A stretch of 64,000 nt of DNA from an uncultured Prevotella sp. Its GTDB lineage: Bacteria > Bacteroidota > Bacteroidia > Bacteroidales > Bacteroidaceae. Below the pieces are notes generated by a model, which worked only from the letters and a program-made list of their open reading frames with translations, ran no database searches and was not told where the DNA came from. This document shows, one piece after another, positions 34,002 to 43,998 of the stretch. Every line of letters starts with the position of its first letter. Within the stretch, counting starts at the first letter, position 1. The DNA lies in contig CAJOFE010000034.1 in assembly GCA_905233825.1 (NCBI GenBank), forward strand, positions 20,659 to 84,658, written 5' to 3'. The position numbers were made by a program, and so were the translations under genes.

Positions 34002-35434
34002 ATTGTCTTTGTTTTTTTGGTTATGATAATCAGTCCCAGGAAAGTCAGCACACCGTTCAGCAGCAGCAGCTCATAGCCAAAGCGATAGGCAAAGAGCTGC
34101 TGGCAGAGCATGTCAACACCGAAGCAGACGAGGGGCGAGGCGAGGCACACATAGGGCACCAGGCGGTCGCAAACGGCTCGGCGGGTGAACAGCCCGAAGG
34201 CAAAGAGACCCAGCAGCGGGCCGTAGGTATAGCTGACAATGGTATAGATGGCATCGATGAGCGACGAGGAATTGACGGCACGGATGGCCAAGATGCAGCA
34301 CACGAAGAGCAGGCACATCATCAGGTGCGTCCTGCGGCGCAGGCGCTCATCGGCGGGCCGTCGCCTAATATCTACGCAGTAGCTCGTAGTGAGGGCCGTC
34401 AGGGCTGAGTCGGCAGACGAGGACGAGGCAGCCACGATGCCCAGCGTGAAGAGTATGAGCACCAATGACGAGCCCGAGGTCTGCACGAACAGGGGCAGCA
34501 GCTCGTCGCCGTTGGACAATGGAGAAATGGATAATGGATTATTACCCTCGAAATACTGCGCCAGCAGCACGCCCAACGCCAGGAACAGCAGGTTGGCAGG
34601 CACGAAGGCCACCCCATAAGAGCACATGTTCTTCTGTGCCTCACGCAGCGTGCGGCACGTCAGGTTCTTCTGCATCATGTCCTGATCCAATCCGGTCATC
34701 ACCACCACGATGAAGGCTCCGCTCACCAGTTGCTTCCAGAAGTTCTGACGGCTTACCCAGTCGTCGAAGACGAAGATGCGGCTGCGCTCGTCGCCGGCGA
34801 TGGCACTCACGGCATCTGTCAGCGAGAAGTCCATGCGCTGCATCACCATATAAATAATCAGGAGCAGGGCTGAGAAAAGGCAGAGCGTCTGCAGCGAGTC
34901 GGTGAAGACCAGCGTGCGCACGCCACCGCGACGGGTGTAGAGCCAGATGAGCAGCACCATCACGGCCACCGTCAGCGCGAAGGGCACGCCCAGCGCGTCC
35001 ATCACAAACTGCTGCACGATGATGCACGCCACGTAGAACTTCACCGCCGTGCCAATCATCTTCGACAGCATGAAGAAGCCGGCGCCCGTCAGATAGGAGC
35101 GCTCCCCCAGCCTACCCCCCAGATAGGCGTAGATGCTCGTCAGGTTCAGCTTGTAATACACGGGCAGCAGCACGAAGGCCACAGCCACGTAGCCCAGGAT
35201 GAAGCCCAGGCACAGCTGCAGATAGCTCATGCCGCTGCTGAGCACCATGCCCGGCACGCTGACGAAGGTCACGCCCGAGATGCTGGCACCTATCATGCCG
35301 AAGGCCACCATGCGCCAGGGAGAACGGCGCTCACCACGGAAGAACGTCTCGTTGGTGGAGCCTCGTCGCGCCACCCTCCAGCTCAGCAGCATCAGGGCAG
35401 CGAAGTATAATACGATGGTCAGAATCACTATCAC
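33998..35434 (-). CDS. sodium:solute symporter family transporter
   Basis: 478 residues, about 13 transmembrane helices, of the SSS family (GASISGVTFVSVPGMV, LYTRRGGVRTLVFTDSLQT, GLDQDMMQKNL). It imports an organic solute with Na+; the substrate is not readable. Residues of about 296-307 (NNPLSISPLSNG) are encoded by a GGATAATGGA-type micro-repeat (34515-34548) lying in a loop, so an in-frame insertion. The start is GTG at 35434, only 4 bases from the promoter box, giving an almost leaderless mRNA. Confidence 0.9.
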   Translation of the reverse strand: MIVILTIVLYFAALMLLSWRVARRGSTNETFFRGERRSPWRMVAFGMIGASISGVTFVSVPGMVLSSGMSYLQLCLGFILGYVAVAFVLLPVYYKLNLTSIYAYLGGRLGERSYLTGAGFFMLSKMIGTAVKFYVACIIVQQFVMDALGVPFALTVAVMVLLIWLYTRRGGVRTLVFTDSLQTLCLFSALLLIIYMVMQRMDFSLTDAVSAIAGDERSRIFVFDDWVSRQNFWKQLVSGAFIVVVMTGLDQDMMQKNLTCRTLREAQKNMCSYGVAFVPANLLFLALGVLLAQYFEGNNPLSISPLSNGDELLPLFVQTSGSSLVLILFTLGIVAASSSSADSALTALTTSYCVDIRRRPADERLRRRTHLMMCLLFVCCILAIRAVNSSSLIDAIYTIVSYTYGPLLGLFAFGLFTRRAVCDRLVPYVCLASPLVCFGVDMLCQQLFAYRFGYELLLLNGVLTFLGLIIITKKTKTI

Positions 35435-35438
35435 GGTG

Positions 35439-35446
35439 CAAAGGTA
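35439..35446 (-). promoter_or_regulatory. promoter (-33 TTTG, -7 TACCTTTG) for symporter-dipeptidase
   Basis: Full consensus with a 20-base spacer. The box ends 4 bases before the GTG start, so transcription would begin at or next to the start codon. Confidence 0.8.
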
Positions 35447-35607
35447 GTGTAAACCGAGCGAAAAAACAAATATATTTGGATTTTTCAGAGGTGCAGCCTA
35501 CCTTCGCGCTATAAATTGCAGCGCAAAGGTACGAAAAATTCAAAGTGATTTTACCCCCTTTAACTCCTTTTAACTCCCTCTAACCCCTCTAACTCCTACA
35601 AAATGTG

Positions 35608-35615
35608 TACCTTTG
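35608..35615 (+). promoter_or_regulatory. promoter -7 box TACCTTTG for trpB2
   Basis: Lies 35 bases before the ATG at 35651. A CCTTTAACTCCTTTTAACTC micro-repeat (35560-35600) precedes it. Confidence 0.65.
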
Positions 35616-35650
35616 CAGGCGGTAATTATTCACCAACAACAAAAAACAAC

Positions 35651-37015
35651 ATGAACAAACAAAAGAAATTCATCCTTCAGGAGAGTGAGATTCCTACACA
35701 GTGGTATAACATTCAGGCCGACATGCCCAACAAGCCGCTGCCGCCCATCCATCCCGCCACGAAGCAGCCGCTGGGCGTTGACGACCTGGCACATATCTTC
35801 CCACGCGAATGCTGCGTGCAGGAGCTGGATACCGAGCATGCATGGATTGACATTCCCGAGGAGGTGCTCGACAAGTACAAGTTCTACCGTTCTACTCCAC
35901 TGGTGCGCGCCTACGCACTGGAAGAGGCACTGGGCACGCCAGCTCACATCTACTTCAAGAACGAGAGCACGAACCCGCTGGGCTCGCACAAGATCAACTC
36001 TGCCATCCCGCAGTGCTACTACGCCAAGCAGGAGGGCACGAAGAACGTGACCACCGAGACGGGTGCCGGACAATGGGGCATGGCGCTGAGCTATGCTGCC
36101 AAGCTCTACGGGCTCGACTGTGCCGTGTATCAGGTGAAAATTACCATGCAGCAGAAGCCCTACCGCTCTATCGCCATGCGCACCTTCGGCGCTGCCGTCA
36201 CTGGCTCGCCGTCGATGTCAACCCGTGCCGGTAAGGACATCCTGACCTTAGACCCCACGCACAGTGGCTCGTTAGGCACGGCTATCTCTGAGGCCGTGGA
36301 GCTGGCCACCACCACGCCCAACTGCAAATACACGCTGGGATCGGTGCTCAGCCACGTAGCCCTGCACCAGAGCATCATCGGACTGGAAGCCGAGAAGCAG
36401 ATGGCAATGGCCGGCGAGTATCCCGACATGGTGATTGCCTGCTTCGGCGGAGGATCCAACTTCGGCGGCATCGCCTTCCCCTTCATGCGCCACAACATCA
36501 AGGACGGCAAGAAGACGGAGTTCATCGCTGCCGAGCCTGAGAGCTGCCCTAAGCTGACGCGCGGCAAGTTCCAGTATGACTTCGGCGACGAGGCTGGCTA
36601 CACACCCCTGCTGCCCATGTTCACCCTGGGCCATCAGTTCAAGCCCTCTAACATCCACGCCGGCGGCCTGCGCTATCACGGTGCCGGCATGATCGTGTCG
36701 CAGCTGGTGAAAGACGGAATGATGCGTGGCGTGGATATTCCCCAGTTGGAGAGCTTCGAAGCCGGCATGCTCTTTGCACGTACCGAGGGCATCATCCCTG
36801 CCCCTGAGAGCTGTCACGCCATCGCTGCCACCATCCGCGAGGCCAACAAGTGCAAGGAGACGGGCGAGGAGAAGGTGATCCTGTTCAACCTCTCAGGACA
36901 CGGACTCATCGACATGCCAAGCTACGACCAGTACATCAACGGCGACCTGCAGAACTACTCCATCAGCGACGAAATGATTGAGAAAAACGTCAGCGAACTG
37001 GAGCAGATAATTTAA
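35651..37015 (+). CDS. tryptophan synthase beta subunit-like PLP enzyme (TrpB2)
   Basis: 455 residues of the TrpB2 subgroup: longer N-terminus than TrpB1 and the segment PLVRAYALEEALGTPAHIYF. The PLP lysine is in LGSHKINSA, the phosphate-binding glycine loop is CFGGGSNFGG, and ETGAGQWG is a core active-site motif. No trpA gene is adjacent, as is usual for TrpB2, which may condense indole and serine alone as a salvage enzyme. I chose 35651 because an earlier in-frame ATG lies before the promoter box. Confidence 0.9.
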   Translation: MNKQKKFILQESEIPTQWYNIQADMPNKPLPPIHPATKQPLGVDDLAHIFPRECCVQELDTEHAWIDIPEEVLDKYKFYRSTPLVRAYALEEALGTPAHIYFKNESTNPLGSHKINSAIPQCYYAKQEGTKNVTTETGAGQWGMALSYAAKLYGLDCAVYQVKITMQQKPYRSIAMRTFGAAVTGSPSMSTRAGKDILTLDPTHSGSLGTAISEAVELATTTPNCKYTLGSVLSHVALHQSIIGLEAEKQMAMAGEYPDMVIACFGGGSNFGGIAFPFMRHNIKDGKKTEFIAAEPESCPKLTRGKFQYDFGDEAGYTPLLPMFTLGHQFKPSNIHAGGLRYHGAGMIVSQLVKDGMMRGVDIPQLESFEAGMLFARTEGIIPAPESCHAIAATIREANKCKETGEEKVILFNLSGHGLIDMPSYDQYINGDLQNYSISDEMIEKNVSELEQII

Positions 37016-37036
37016 AATATGTAATTTAATCATAGA

Positions 37037-37074
37037 AATTCCGTTAATTTCGTTAAAATTAACGGAATTCTTTA
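37037..37074 (+). terminator. hairpin after trpB2
   Basis: AAATTCCGTTAATTT pairs with AAAATTAACGGAATT over a short loop and is followed by TCTTTAACTTT. Confidence 0.6.
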
Positions 37075-37106
37075 ACTTTATAGCACCACCATATCATTTT
37101 TCTTCC

Positions 37107-37114
37107 TATCTTTG
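37107..37114 (+). promoter_or_regulatory. promoter -7 box TATCTTTG for rprX
   Basis: Lies 21 bases before the ATG at 37136. Confidence 0.65.
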
Positions 37115-37135
37115 CACCATCAAACGACGCAAAGT

Positions 37136-38692
37136 ATGAAGAAATCGACGATATGGACAATAGCAGTGGTCATGGGACTGTCGTTCCTGGGCTTGCTCTA
37201 CGTGCAGCTATCCTACATCGAGGAGATGGCGAAGATGAAGCAGGAGCAGCTGGACGAGAGCGTCACCCATGCCCTCTATCAAGCCTCGCATAACCTGGAA
37301 CTGAACGAGACGCTGCGCTATCTGGAGAAAGACGTGAACGATGTGGAGCGCCGCGCCTACACGCAGGACTCGACCATCGTGGATGGCATCAACGGGAAGA
37401 TACAGGAGCAGCACGAGTTTGCCGTCTCGGCCGACGACGGCACCGTCTATTCCGCCTTCGAGCTGAAGACCTATTCCACCAAGCCTGCCAGCATTCCCAA
37501 GGCCATCATCATGAAGAGCGACAACTCCTCGCTGGCCGAGGCCACGAAGACCATGCAGGAGATTGTGCGCACACGCTACGTCTATCAGAAAGCCCTGCTC
37601 GACGAGGTGGTCTATAACATCCTCTACACCGCCAGCGACAAGCCGCTGAAGGAGCGCGTGAACTTCAAGCTGCTCGACCACGAAATACAGTCGGAGCTGC
37701 AGAACAACGGCGTGAACATGGCCTACCACTTCACCGTGGCCACAGCCGACGGGCGCGAGGTGTATCGCTGCCCCGACTACGACGAGGAAGGCTCGGAGAA
37801 GACCTATTCACAGACGCTCTTCCGCAACGATCCTGCTGCCAAGATGGGTGTGGTGCGCATCCACTTCCCTGAGATGAGCAAATACATCTACTCCTCGGTG
37901 AAATTCATGATTCCTGCCGTCATCTTCACGCTGGTGCTGCTCATCACGTTCATCTTCACCATCGTCATCATCTTCCGCCAGAAGCGATACACGGAGATCA
38001 AGAACGACTTCATCAACAACATGACGCACGAGCTGAAAACGCCCATCAGCAGCATCTCGCTGGCAGCACAGATGCTGGGCGACGAGAGCGTGCCCAAGAG
38101 CCCGCAGATGCAGAAGCACCTGGGAGGCGTCATCAACGACGAGTCAAAGCGCCTGCGCTTCCTCGTAGAGAAAGTATTGCAGATGTCGATGTTCGACCGT
38201 AAGTCGGTGTCGTTCAAGAAGAAAGAGCTCGACATTAACGAACTGCTTGAGCAGGTGGCTGGTACCTTCAACCTGCGTGTAGAGCATACGGGAGGCAAGA
38301 TATACACCGAGATAGAAGCCGTCGATTCCGCCATCTACGTCGATGAAGTGCACTTCCAGAATGCCATCACCAACCTCATGGACAACGCCGTGAAATACCG
38401 CAAGCCCGACCAGCCCATCGACATCCACATACGCACCTGGAACGACGGCGACAAGCTCTGCTTCTCCATCGCCGACAACGGACAGGGCATCAAGCGCGAG
38501 AACGTGAAGAAAATCTTCGACAAGTTCTACCGTGTCCATACCGGCAACGTGCACGACGTGAAAGGCTTCGGACTGGGACTGGCCTACGTGAAGAAAATCA
38601 TCAACCTCCACGAGGGCGACATCAAGTGCGAGAGCGAGCTGGGCAAAGGCACCAAGTTCACTATCATCCTGCCGATTCTTAAGGAAGAATAA
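37136..38692 (+). CDS. rprX: sensor histidine kinase, RprX-like
   Basis: 518 residues: a transmembrane helix near residues 6-25, a periplasmic sensor region of about 230 residues, a second transmembrane helix (about 255-282, FMIPAVIFTLVLLITFIFTI), then HisKA with the phospho-histidine in MTHELKTPISSI and an ATPase domain (AITNLMDNAVKY, IADNGQGI, FGLGLAYVK). Size and pairing with the next gene match RprX of Bacteroides fragilis. The signal is unknown. Its stop is followed at once by a GC-rich palindromic element. Confidence 0.88.
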   Translation: MKKSTIWTIAVVMGLSFLGLLYVQLSYIEEMAKMKQEQLDESVTHALYQASHNLELNETLRYLEKDVNDVERRAYTQDSTIVDGINGKIQEQHEFAVSADDGTVYSAFELKTYSTKPASIPKAIIMKSDNSSLAEATKTMQEIVRTRYVYQKALLDEVVYNILYTASDKPLKERVNFKLLDHEIQSELQNNGVNMAYHFTVATADGREVYRCPDYDEEGSEKTYSQTLFRNDPAAKMGVVRIHFPEMSKYIYSSVKFMIPAVIFTLVLLITFIFTIVIIFRQKRYTEIKNDFINNMTHELKTPISSISLAAQMLGDESVPKSPQMQKHLGGVINDESKRLRFLVEKVLQMSMFDRKSVSFKKKELDINELLEQVAGTFNLRVEHTGGKIYTEIEAVDSAIYVDEVHFQNAITNLMDNAVKYRKPDQPIDIHIRTWNDGDKLCFSIADNGQGIKRENVKKIFDKFYRVHTGNVHDVKGFGLGLAYVKKIINLHEGDIKCESELGKGTKFTIILPILKEE

Positions 38693-38817
38693 GCCCCCTA
38701 AGTTAGGGGGATGGGGGTCTGAACGACCTTATATAGTAAAAGAGAGACAAAACAAATATAGTATTAACGTGGGGAAAGAACATTTGTTCAGACCCCCAAC
38801 CCCCTAACTTAGGGGGC
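38693..38817. repeat. inverted pair of palindromic elements between rprX and rprY
   Basis: GCCCCCTAAGTTAGGGGG (from 38693) and CCCCCTAACTTAGGGGGC (ending 38817) are each palindromic. The wider segments (38693-38724 and 38786-38817) are complementary over about 30 bases with a few mismatches, including GGGGGTCTGAAC against GTTCAGACCCCC. Together they could form one long hairpin in the intercistronic mRNA. Confidence 0.85.
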
Positions 38818-38834
38818 AAAAAAAACAAAAAGTT

Positions 38835-39533
38835 ATGGAAGATAACCTGAAAATTTTGCTGTGCGAGGACGACGAGAACCTCGGCATGTTACTGAGAGAA
38901 TATCTGGCCGCTAAGGGCTACGAGGCCGAGCTGTGCGCCGATGGCGACGCCGGCTACAAAGCCTTCCTGAAGGCCAAGTTCGACATCTGCGTGCTCGACG
39001 TGATGATGCCCAAGAAAGACGGCTTCACGCTGGCCCAGGAGATCCGCTCCGCCAACCCCGAAGTGCCCATCATCTTCCTCACCGCCAAGACGCTGAAGGA
39101 GGACATCCTCGAGGGCTTCAAGCTGGGCGCTGACGACTACATCACCAAGCCCTTCTCCATGGAGGAGCTCGTATTCCGTATTGAGGCCATCCTGCGCCGC
39201 GTTCGTGGCAAGAAGAACAAGGAGAGCACCCTCTACCACATTGGCAACTTCACCTTCGACACCCAGAAGCAGCTGCTCACCTTAGGCGACCAGCAGACCA
39301 AGCTCACCACGAAGGAGAACGAGCTGCTGGCCCTGCTCTGCTCGCATGCCAACGAGATTCTGCAGCGCGACTTCGCCCTGAAGACCATCTGGATTGACGA
39401 CAACTACTTCAATGCCCGCTCTATGGACGTCTATATCACCAAGCTGCGCAAGCACCTGAAGGACGACCCGCAGATCGAGATCATCAACATCCACGGCAAG
39501 GGCTATAAGCTCATCACGCCCGAGGAGGAGTAA
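38835..39533 (+). CDS. rprY: OmpR-type response regulator, RprY-like
   Basis: 232 residues. The receiver domain has the acidic pair in LCEDDENLG, phospho-acceptor aspartate in CVLDVMMPKKDG and the lysine in ADDYITKPFS. The C-terminal winged helix is of the OmpR/PhoB type (KLTTKENELLALLCSHANE, YFNARSMDVYITKLRKHLK). Partner of the preceding kinase despite the 142-base gap with palindromes. RprY of related species binds many promoters, including those of nqr genes in Porphyromonas, so a link to the nqr operon here is worth noting but unproven. Confidence 0.9.
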   Translation: MEDNLKILLCEDDENLGMLLREYLAAKGYEAELCADGDAGYKAFLKAKFDICVLDVMMPKKDGFTLAQEIRSANPEVPIIFLTAKTLKEDILEGFKLGADDYITKPFSMEELVFRIEAILRRVRGKKNKESTLYHIGNFTFDTQKQLLTLGDQQTKLTTKENELLALLCSHANEILQRDFALKTIWIDDNYFNARSMDVYITKLRKHLKDDPQIEIINIHGKGYKLITPEEE

Positions 39534-39548
39534 AGTTGCTGCGGCCTG

Positions 39549-39655
39549 AATCATCTTTGGAGCCTTCTAAAATCATTTTGGAGGCTCCTAATTTTGTTTA
39601 CCCCCTCCCCGTCTCCTCTCTCCTTTCTCCTGACTCCCCATCTCCTGACTCCAAA
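39549..39655. repeat. partial interspersed repeat and CTCC micro-repeat
   Basis: AAATCATTTTGGAGGCTCCT (about 39568-39587) matches the upstream extension of the 90 bp repeat at 56560. It is followed by a CTCCTGACTCC micro-repeat (39600-39655). No gene is seen between rprY and the next gene. Confidence 0.6.
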
Positions 39656-39720
39656 AAACGAAAAAGAAGCTTTAACACAAAGTTTATGGCGTTTTCCTTT
39701 GTTGTTCGCTGACTTATTTG

Positions 39721-39728
39721 TACCTTTG
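39721..39728 (+). promoter_or_regulatory. promoter (-33 TTTG, -7 TACCTTTG) for class A PBP
   Basis: TTTG at 39698-39701 and TACCTTTG with a 19-base spacer. The ATG begins 8 bases after the box, implying a leader of about five bases. Confidence 0.8.
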
Positions 39729-39736
39729 CAGGCGAT

Positions 39737-42112
39737 ATGAGAAAATGGTTTGTTAGAATACTTTGGACACTGCTGGCATTGTTCATCATTGCAGCAGGAG
39801 TGACGTTCTGGGCTATTGCCGACGGACGAATAGGATATATGCCGCCTATCGAGGAGTTGCAAAACCCCATCAACCGCTTTGCATCGCAGGTGTATTCTGC
39901 CGACGGCAAGCTGCTGGGAACCTACAGCTATAGCCGAGAGAACCGCGTGATGGTGAACTACGACGAGCTGCCGCAATCGCTCATCGATGCGCTGGTGGCG
40001 ACGGAGGACTCGCGATTCTTCGAACATTCGGGCATCGACTTCTGGGCGCTGGGACGTGCCATCGTGAAGCGAGGCATACTGCGGCAGAAGAGTGCAGGTG
40101 GCGGATCGACCATCACGCAGCAGCTGGCCAAGCAGCTATTCAGCGACGTGGCTCGCTCGACCACAGAGCGACTGCTGCAGAAACCCATAGAGTGGGTCAT
40201 AGCCGTGAAGCTGGAGCGTAACTACACGAAGGAGGAGATACTGGCGATGTACCTGAACTACTTCGACTTCCTGAACAATGCCGTAGGCATCAAGACGGCT
40301 GCCAACACCTACTTCTCGAAAGAACCGTCGGAGCTGACCATCACAGAGGCTGCCACGCTGGTGGGCATGTGCAAGAACCCGTCGTACTTCAACCCGCGCC
40401 GATTCCCAGAGCGCAGCGAGGCTCGACGCAACGTGGTGCTGCAGCAGATGTGCAAAGAGGGCTATCTCTCGGAGGAAGAGATGGACAGCTGCATGGAGGT
40501 GAAGCTGGCCAACGACCTGAAATTCCACGTGGCTGACCATAACGACGGACAGGCTACCTATTTCCGCGACTTCCTGCGCCGCTACATGATGGCGAAGGAG
40601 CCGGTGGCCAGCGACTATCCGGAGTGGAACCGCGTGAAATATGAGCTCGACAAGATTGCATGGCGCGAAGACCCGCTCTACGGCTGGTGCAACAAGAACC
40701 ATAAGAGCGACGGCACGCCTTACAACGTTTATACCGACGGCCTGAAGATTTACACCACCATCGACACACGCATGCAGAAATATGCCGAGGAGGCGTGCTA
40801 CGAGCATGTGGTAGGCTACCTGCAGCCTGAGTTCTGGCGAGGCAACCGCAACCGTCGCAATGCGCCTTACTCCAACAGTCTCTCGGCTGCCGAGGTGAAG
40901 CGCATCCTGAAGCGTAACATTCGCCAGTGTGAGCGCTACCGCACGATGAAGGAGGTGGGCGCCACGCAGGAGGAAATAGACGCTGCGTTCAACACGCCCG
41001 TGAGGATGTCGGTATTCACCTACAACGGCGAGCGCGACACCACGATGACGCCCCTCGACTCTATCCTCTATTACAAGTCGTTCCTGCGCACAGGATTCTT
41101 CAGCATGGATCCTCACAACGGTCATGTGAAGGCCTACGTGGGCGGACTCGACTTCCAGCACTTCGCCTATGACATGGCGACGGAAGGTCGCCGTCAGGTG
41201 GGCTCAACCATCAAGCCGTTCCTCTACTCACTGGCGATGATGCCCTCGGGCGGCAACATGACGCCCTGCACGGAGGTGCCCTGCGTACAGCGTACCTACT
41301 ACACGGAAAGCGGACAGGCCTGGACGCCACGCAACGGTAGCCGTGCTCGTGAAGGCGAGATGGTGACGCTGAGGTGGGGACTGCAGACATCGAACAACTG
41401 GGTGTCGGCATACCTCATCGACATTCTGCGTCCGAAGAACTTCCTGCGCCTGCTGCGCGACTATGGCTTCAACAATCCTGACATCTTCCCTGGCCCCGCA
41501 CTCTGTCTGGGACCCTGCGAGAACACGGTGGCAGAGATGGTGAGCGCCTACACCACGTTCGTGAATCACGGCTATCGCTCGGCTCCTGTCTATGTGACGA
41601 AGATTGTGGACAGCGAAGGCAAGGTGTTTGGTGCCGATGTGCTGGCACGGCCTGGCAACGAGGTCATCGATGCTGAGACGGCCGAGAAGATGATCTACCT
41701 GCTGCGTGGCGTGGTAGATGGAGGCACAGGCGGCCGACTGCGTCGTGCTCCGTTCAACTTCACGGCAGCCATAGGCGGCAAGACGGGTACCACCAACAGC
41801 AACAGCGACGGATGGTTCATGGGCATCACGCCGAAGCTGGTCTCAGGAGGATGGGTAGGCGGCGACGATCGCGACATCCACTTCGAGAGCATGGCCTTCG
41901 CACAGGGTGCTGCTGCTGCGCTGCCTATCTTCGGCAAATACATGGCGAAGATATATGCCGACAGATCTATCCCCATCACCCAGAACGACCAGTTTGACCT
42001 GACGCCAGGCTTCGACCCCTGCCGAGGAGAAGAGGGCATAGGCTATGAGTTTGACGAGGACGAGGAAGAAGAGGGCGAGACTGACGACTTTGAGGTGGTG
42101 AATGAGCTCTAA
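39737..42112 (+). CDS. class A penicillin-binding protein (transglycosylase/transpeptidase)
   Basis: 791 residues, bifunctional peptidoglycan synthase anchored by one N-terminal helix (ILWTLLALFIIAAGVTFWAI). The glycosyltransferase domain has the catalytic EDSRFFEHSGID (about residue 90) and GGSTITQQLAKQ (about 118). The transpeptidase domain has SxxK as STIKPF (about 490), SNN (about 555) and KTGTTNSNSDGW (about 682). The last 25 residues are strongly acidic. Fits PBP1A; it stands alone behind its own promoter. Confidence 0.94.
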   Translation: MRKWFVRILWTLLALFIIAAGVTFWAIADGRIGYMPPIEELQNPINRFASQVYSADGKLLGTYSYSRENRVMVNYDELPQSLIDALVATEDSRFFEHSGIDFWALGRAIVKRGILRQKSAGGGSTITQQLAKQLFSDVARSTTERLLQKPIEWVIAVKLERNYTKEEILAMYLNYFDFLNNAVGIKTAANTYFSKEPSELTITEAATLVGMCKNPSYFNPRRFPERSEARRNVVLQQMCKEGYLSEEEMDSCMEVKLANDLKFHVADHNDGQATYFRDFLRRYMMAKEPVASDYPEWNRVKYELDKIAWREDPLYGWCNKNHKSDGTPYNVYTDGLKIYTTIDTRMQKYAEEACYEHVVGYLQPEFWRGNRNRRNAPYSNSLSAAEVKRILKRNIRQCERYRTMKEVGATQEEIDAAFNTPVRMSVFTYNGERDTTMTPLDSILYYKSFLRTGFFSMDPHNGHVKAYVGGLDFQHFAYDMATEGRRQVGSTIKPFLYSLAMMPSGGNMTPCTEVPCVQRTYYTESGQAWTPRNGSRAREGEMVTLRWGLQTSNNWVSAYLIDILRPKNFLRLLRDYGFNNPDIFPGPALCLGPCENTVAEMVSAYTTFVNHGYRSAPVYVTKIVDSEGKVFGADVLARPGNEVIDAETAEKMIYLLRGVVDGGTGGRLRRAPFNFTAAIGGKTGTTNSNSDGWFMGITPKLVSGGWVGGDDRDIHFESMAFAQGAAAALPIFGKYMAKIYADRSIPITQNDQFDLTPGFDPCRGEEGIGYEFDEDEEEEGETDDFEVVNEL

Positions 42113-42125
42113 AGCCCCCTCCCTA

Positions 42126-42144
42126 CCTCCCCCCGTAGGGGAGG
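42126..42144. repeat. GC-rich palindromic element
   Basis: CCTCCCCCCGTAGGGGAGG between the PBP gene and ilvD. Confidence 0.75.
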
Positions 42145-42195
42145 AGTAGGATATGGAAAATAAAGTGTAAAACAGTATAATTGTAAATAGCATAG

Positions 42196-43989
42196 ATGAA
42201 ACATCAACTGAGAAGCAGTGTATGCACTGAAGGGCGCCGCATGGCTGGTGCCCGTGCCCTGTGGGTAGCAACGGGTATGAAACGTGAGCAGTTTGGCAAG
42301 CCCATCATTGCCGTCGTCAATTCTTTCACGCAGTTCGTGCCAGGACACACGCACCTGCACGAGATAGGACAGATAGTGAAGGACGAGATAGAGAAGATGG
42401 GCTGCTTTGCCGCCGAGTTCAACACCATCGCCATCGACGACGGCATCGCCATGGGTCACGACGGCATGCTCTACTCCCTACCCTCTCGCGACATCATTGC
42501 CGACTCAGTAGAGTATATGGTGAATGCCCACAAGGCCGACGCCATGATCTGCATCTCAAACTGCGACAAGGTGACGCCAGGCATGCTGATGGCTGCCATG
42601 CGTCTGAACATTCCTGCCGTCTTCGTCAGCGGCGGCCCTATGGAGGCTGGACGCTGGCGTGGAGAGAATGCCGACCTCATCACCGCTATGGTGAAGGGTG
42701 CCGACCCCAGCGTCAGCGACGAGGAGATGCAGGAGATTGAGCAGTGTGCCTGCCCAGGATGCGGCTCGTGCTCAGGCATGTTCACAGCCAACTCCATGAA
42801 CTCGCTGACAGAGGCCATCGGACTTTCGCTGCCTGGCAACGGCACGATACTGGCCACGCATACCAACCGCGTTCAGCTGTTCCGCAAGGCAGCACACCAG
42901 ATTGTGAAGAACGCACTGGCCTACTATGAGGATGGCGACGAGACGGTTTTACCGCGTTCAATAGCCACCCGTCAGGCTTTCCTCAATGCCATGACGCTCG
43001 ACATCGCCATGGGTGGCAGCACCAACACCGTGCTCCATCTGCTGGCCGTAGCTCAGGAGGCTGGCGTAGATTTCACGATGAAGGACATCGACGCCCTGAG
43101 CCGCAAGACGCCCTGCCTGTGCAAGCTGGCACCCAACACGCAGAAGTACAGTGTGCAGGAGTGCAACCGTGCTGGCGGCATCCTCGGCATCCTGAACGAG
43201 CTCGACAAAGGCGGACTTATCGACGGCACTGTGAAGCGTGTGGATGGCATGACGCTGGATGAGGCCATGGACAAGTATGACGTCAACGGCCTCAACGACG
43301 AGACGGCCATCTACTTCAGCGCTCCTGCCGGACGCTTCTCCACGGAGATGGGCTCGCAGAACGAATACTACGACAAGCTCGACCTTGACCGTGCCAGCGG
43401 CTGCATCCGCGACATTGAGCATGCCTATACCAAGGACGGCGGACTGGCTGTGCTCTTCGGCAATATTGCCCAGGACGGCTGCGTGGTGAAGACGGCAGGC
43501 GTTGACGAGAGCCTGTGGCACTTCGAGGGTCCTGCCGTGGTCTTCGACTCGCAGGAAGATGCCTGCGAGGGCATTCTTGGCGGAAAGGTGAAGAGCGGCG
43601 ACTGTGTGGTCATCACCCACGAAGGCCCCAAGGGAGGCCCTGGCATGCAGGAGATGCTCTACCCCACCTCTTATATCAAGAGTATGCACCTGGGCAAGGA
43701 GTGCGCCCTCATCACTGACGGACGCTTCTCTGGCGGCACCAGCGGACTCAGCATCGGCCATATCTCACCAGAGGCTGCCAACGGAGGCAATATCGGCAAG
43801 CTGAAGGATGGCGACGTCATCGTCATCGACATTCCCTCGCGCAGCATCAACGTGAAGCTCAGCGACGAGGAGCTGGCAGCACGCCCACAGCAGCCCCTGA
43901 AGCGCAACCGCGTGGTGAGCAAAGCCCTGCGTGCCTACGCCCAGAGCGTAAGCTCAGCCGATAAGGGCGGCATCAGAATCATTGATTAG
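42196..43989 (+). CDS. ilvD: dihydroxy-acid dehydratase
   Basis: 597 residues. Dehydrates 2,3-dihydroxy acids in valine, leucine and isoleucine synthesis. Iron-sulfur ligands are the cysteines in [10 protein letters not shown] and [17 protein letters not shown]; further family motifs are [12 protein letters not shown] and [15 protein letters not shown]. Start ATG at 42196 ([22 protein letters not shown]) is the conserved one. It precedes ilvB and ilvN but is separated from them by a phosphatase gene on the other strand. Confidence 0.96.
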   Translation: MKHQLRSSVCTEGRRMAGARALWVATGMKREQFGKPIIAVVNSFTQFVPGHTHLHEIGQIVKDEIEKMGCFAAEFNTIAIDDGIAMGHDGMLYSLPSRDIIADSVEYMVNAHKADAMICISNCDKVTPGMLMAAMRLNIPAVFVSGGPMEAGRWRGENADLITAMVKGADPSVSDEEMQEIEQCACPGCGSCSGMFTANSMNSLTEAIGLSLPGNGTILATHTNRVQLFRKAAHQIVKNALAYYEDGDETVLPRSIATRQAFLNAMTLDIAMGGSTNTVLHLLAVAQEAGVDFTMKDIDALSRKTPCLCKLAPNTQKYSVQECNRAGGILGILNELDKGGLIDGTVKRVDGMTLDEAMDKYDVNGLNDETAIYFSAPAGRFSTEMGSQNEYYDKLDLDRASGCIRDIEHAYTKDGGLAVLFGNIAQDGCVVKTAGVDESLWHFEGPAVVFDSQEDACEGILGGKVKSGDCVVITHEGPKGGPGMQEMLYPTSYIKSMHLGKECALITDGRFSGGTSGLSIGHISPEAANGGNIGKLKDGDVIVIDIPSRSINVKLSDEELAARPQQPLKRNRVVSKALRAYAQSVSSADKGGIRIID

Positions 43990-43998
43990 GAAAGGGTA

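Noticed and set aside
37016..37106. Possible tryptophan-related riboswitch or T-box after trpB2
   Set aside because: The strong hairpin lies after the trpB2 gene and has terminator form; no aptamer-like fold or T-box word is visible.
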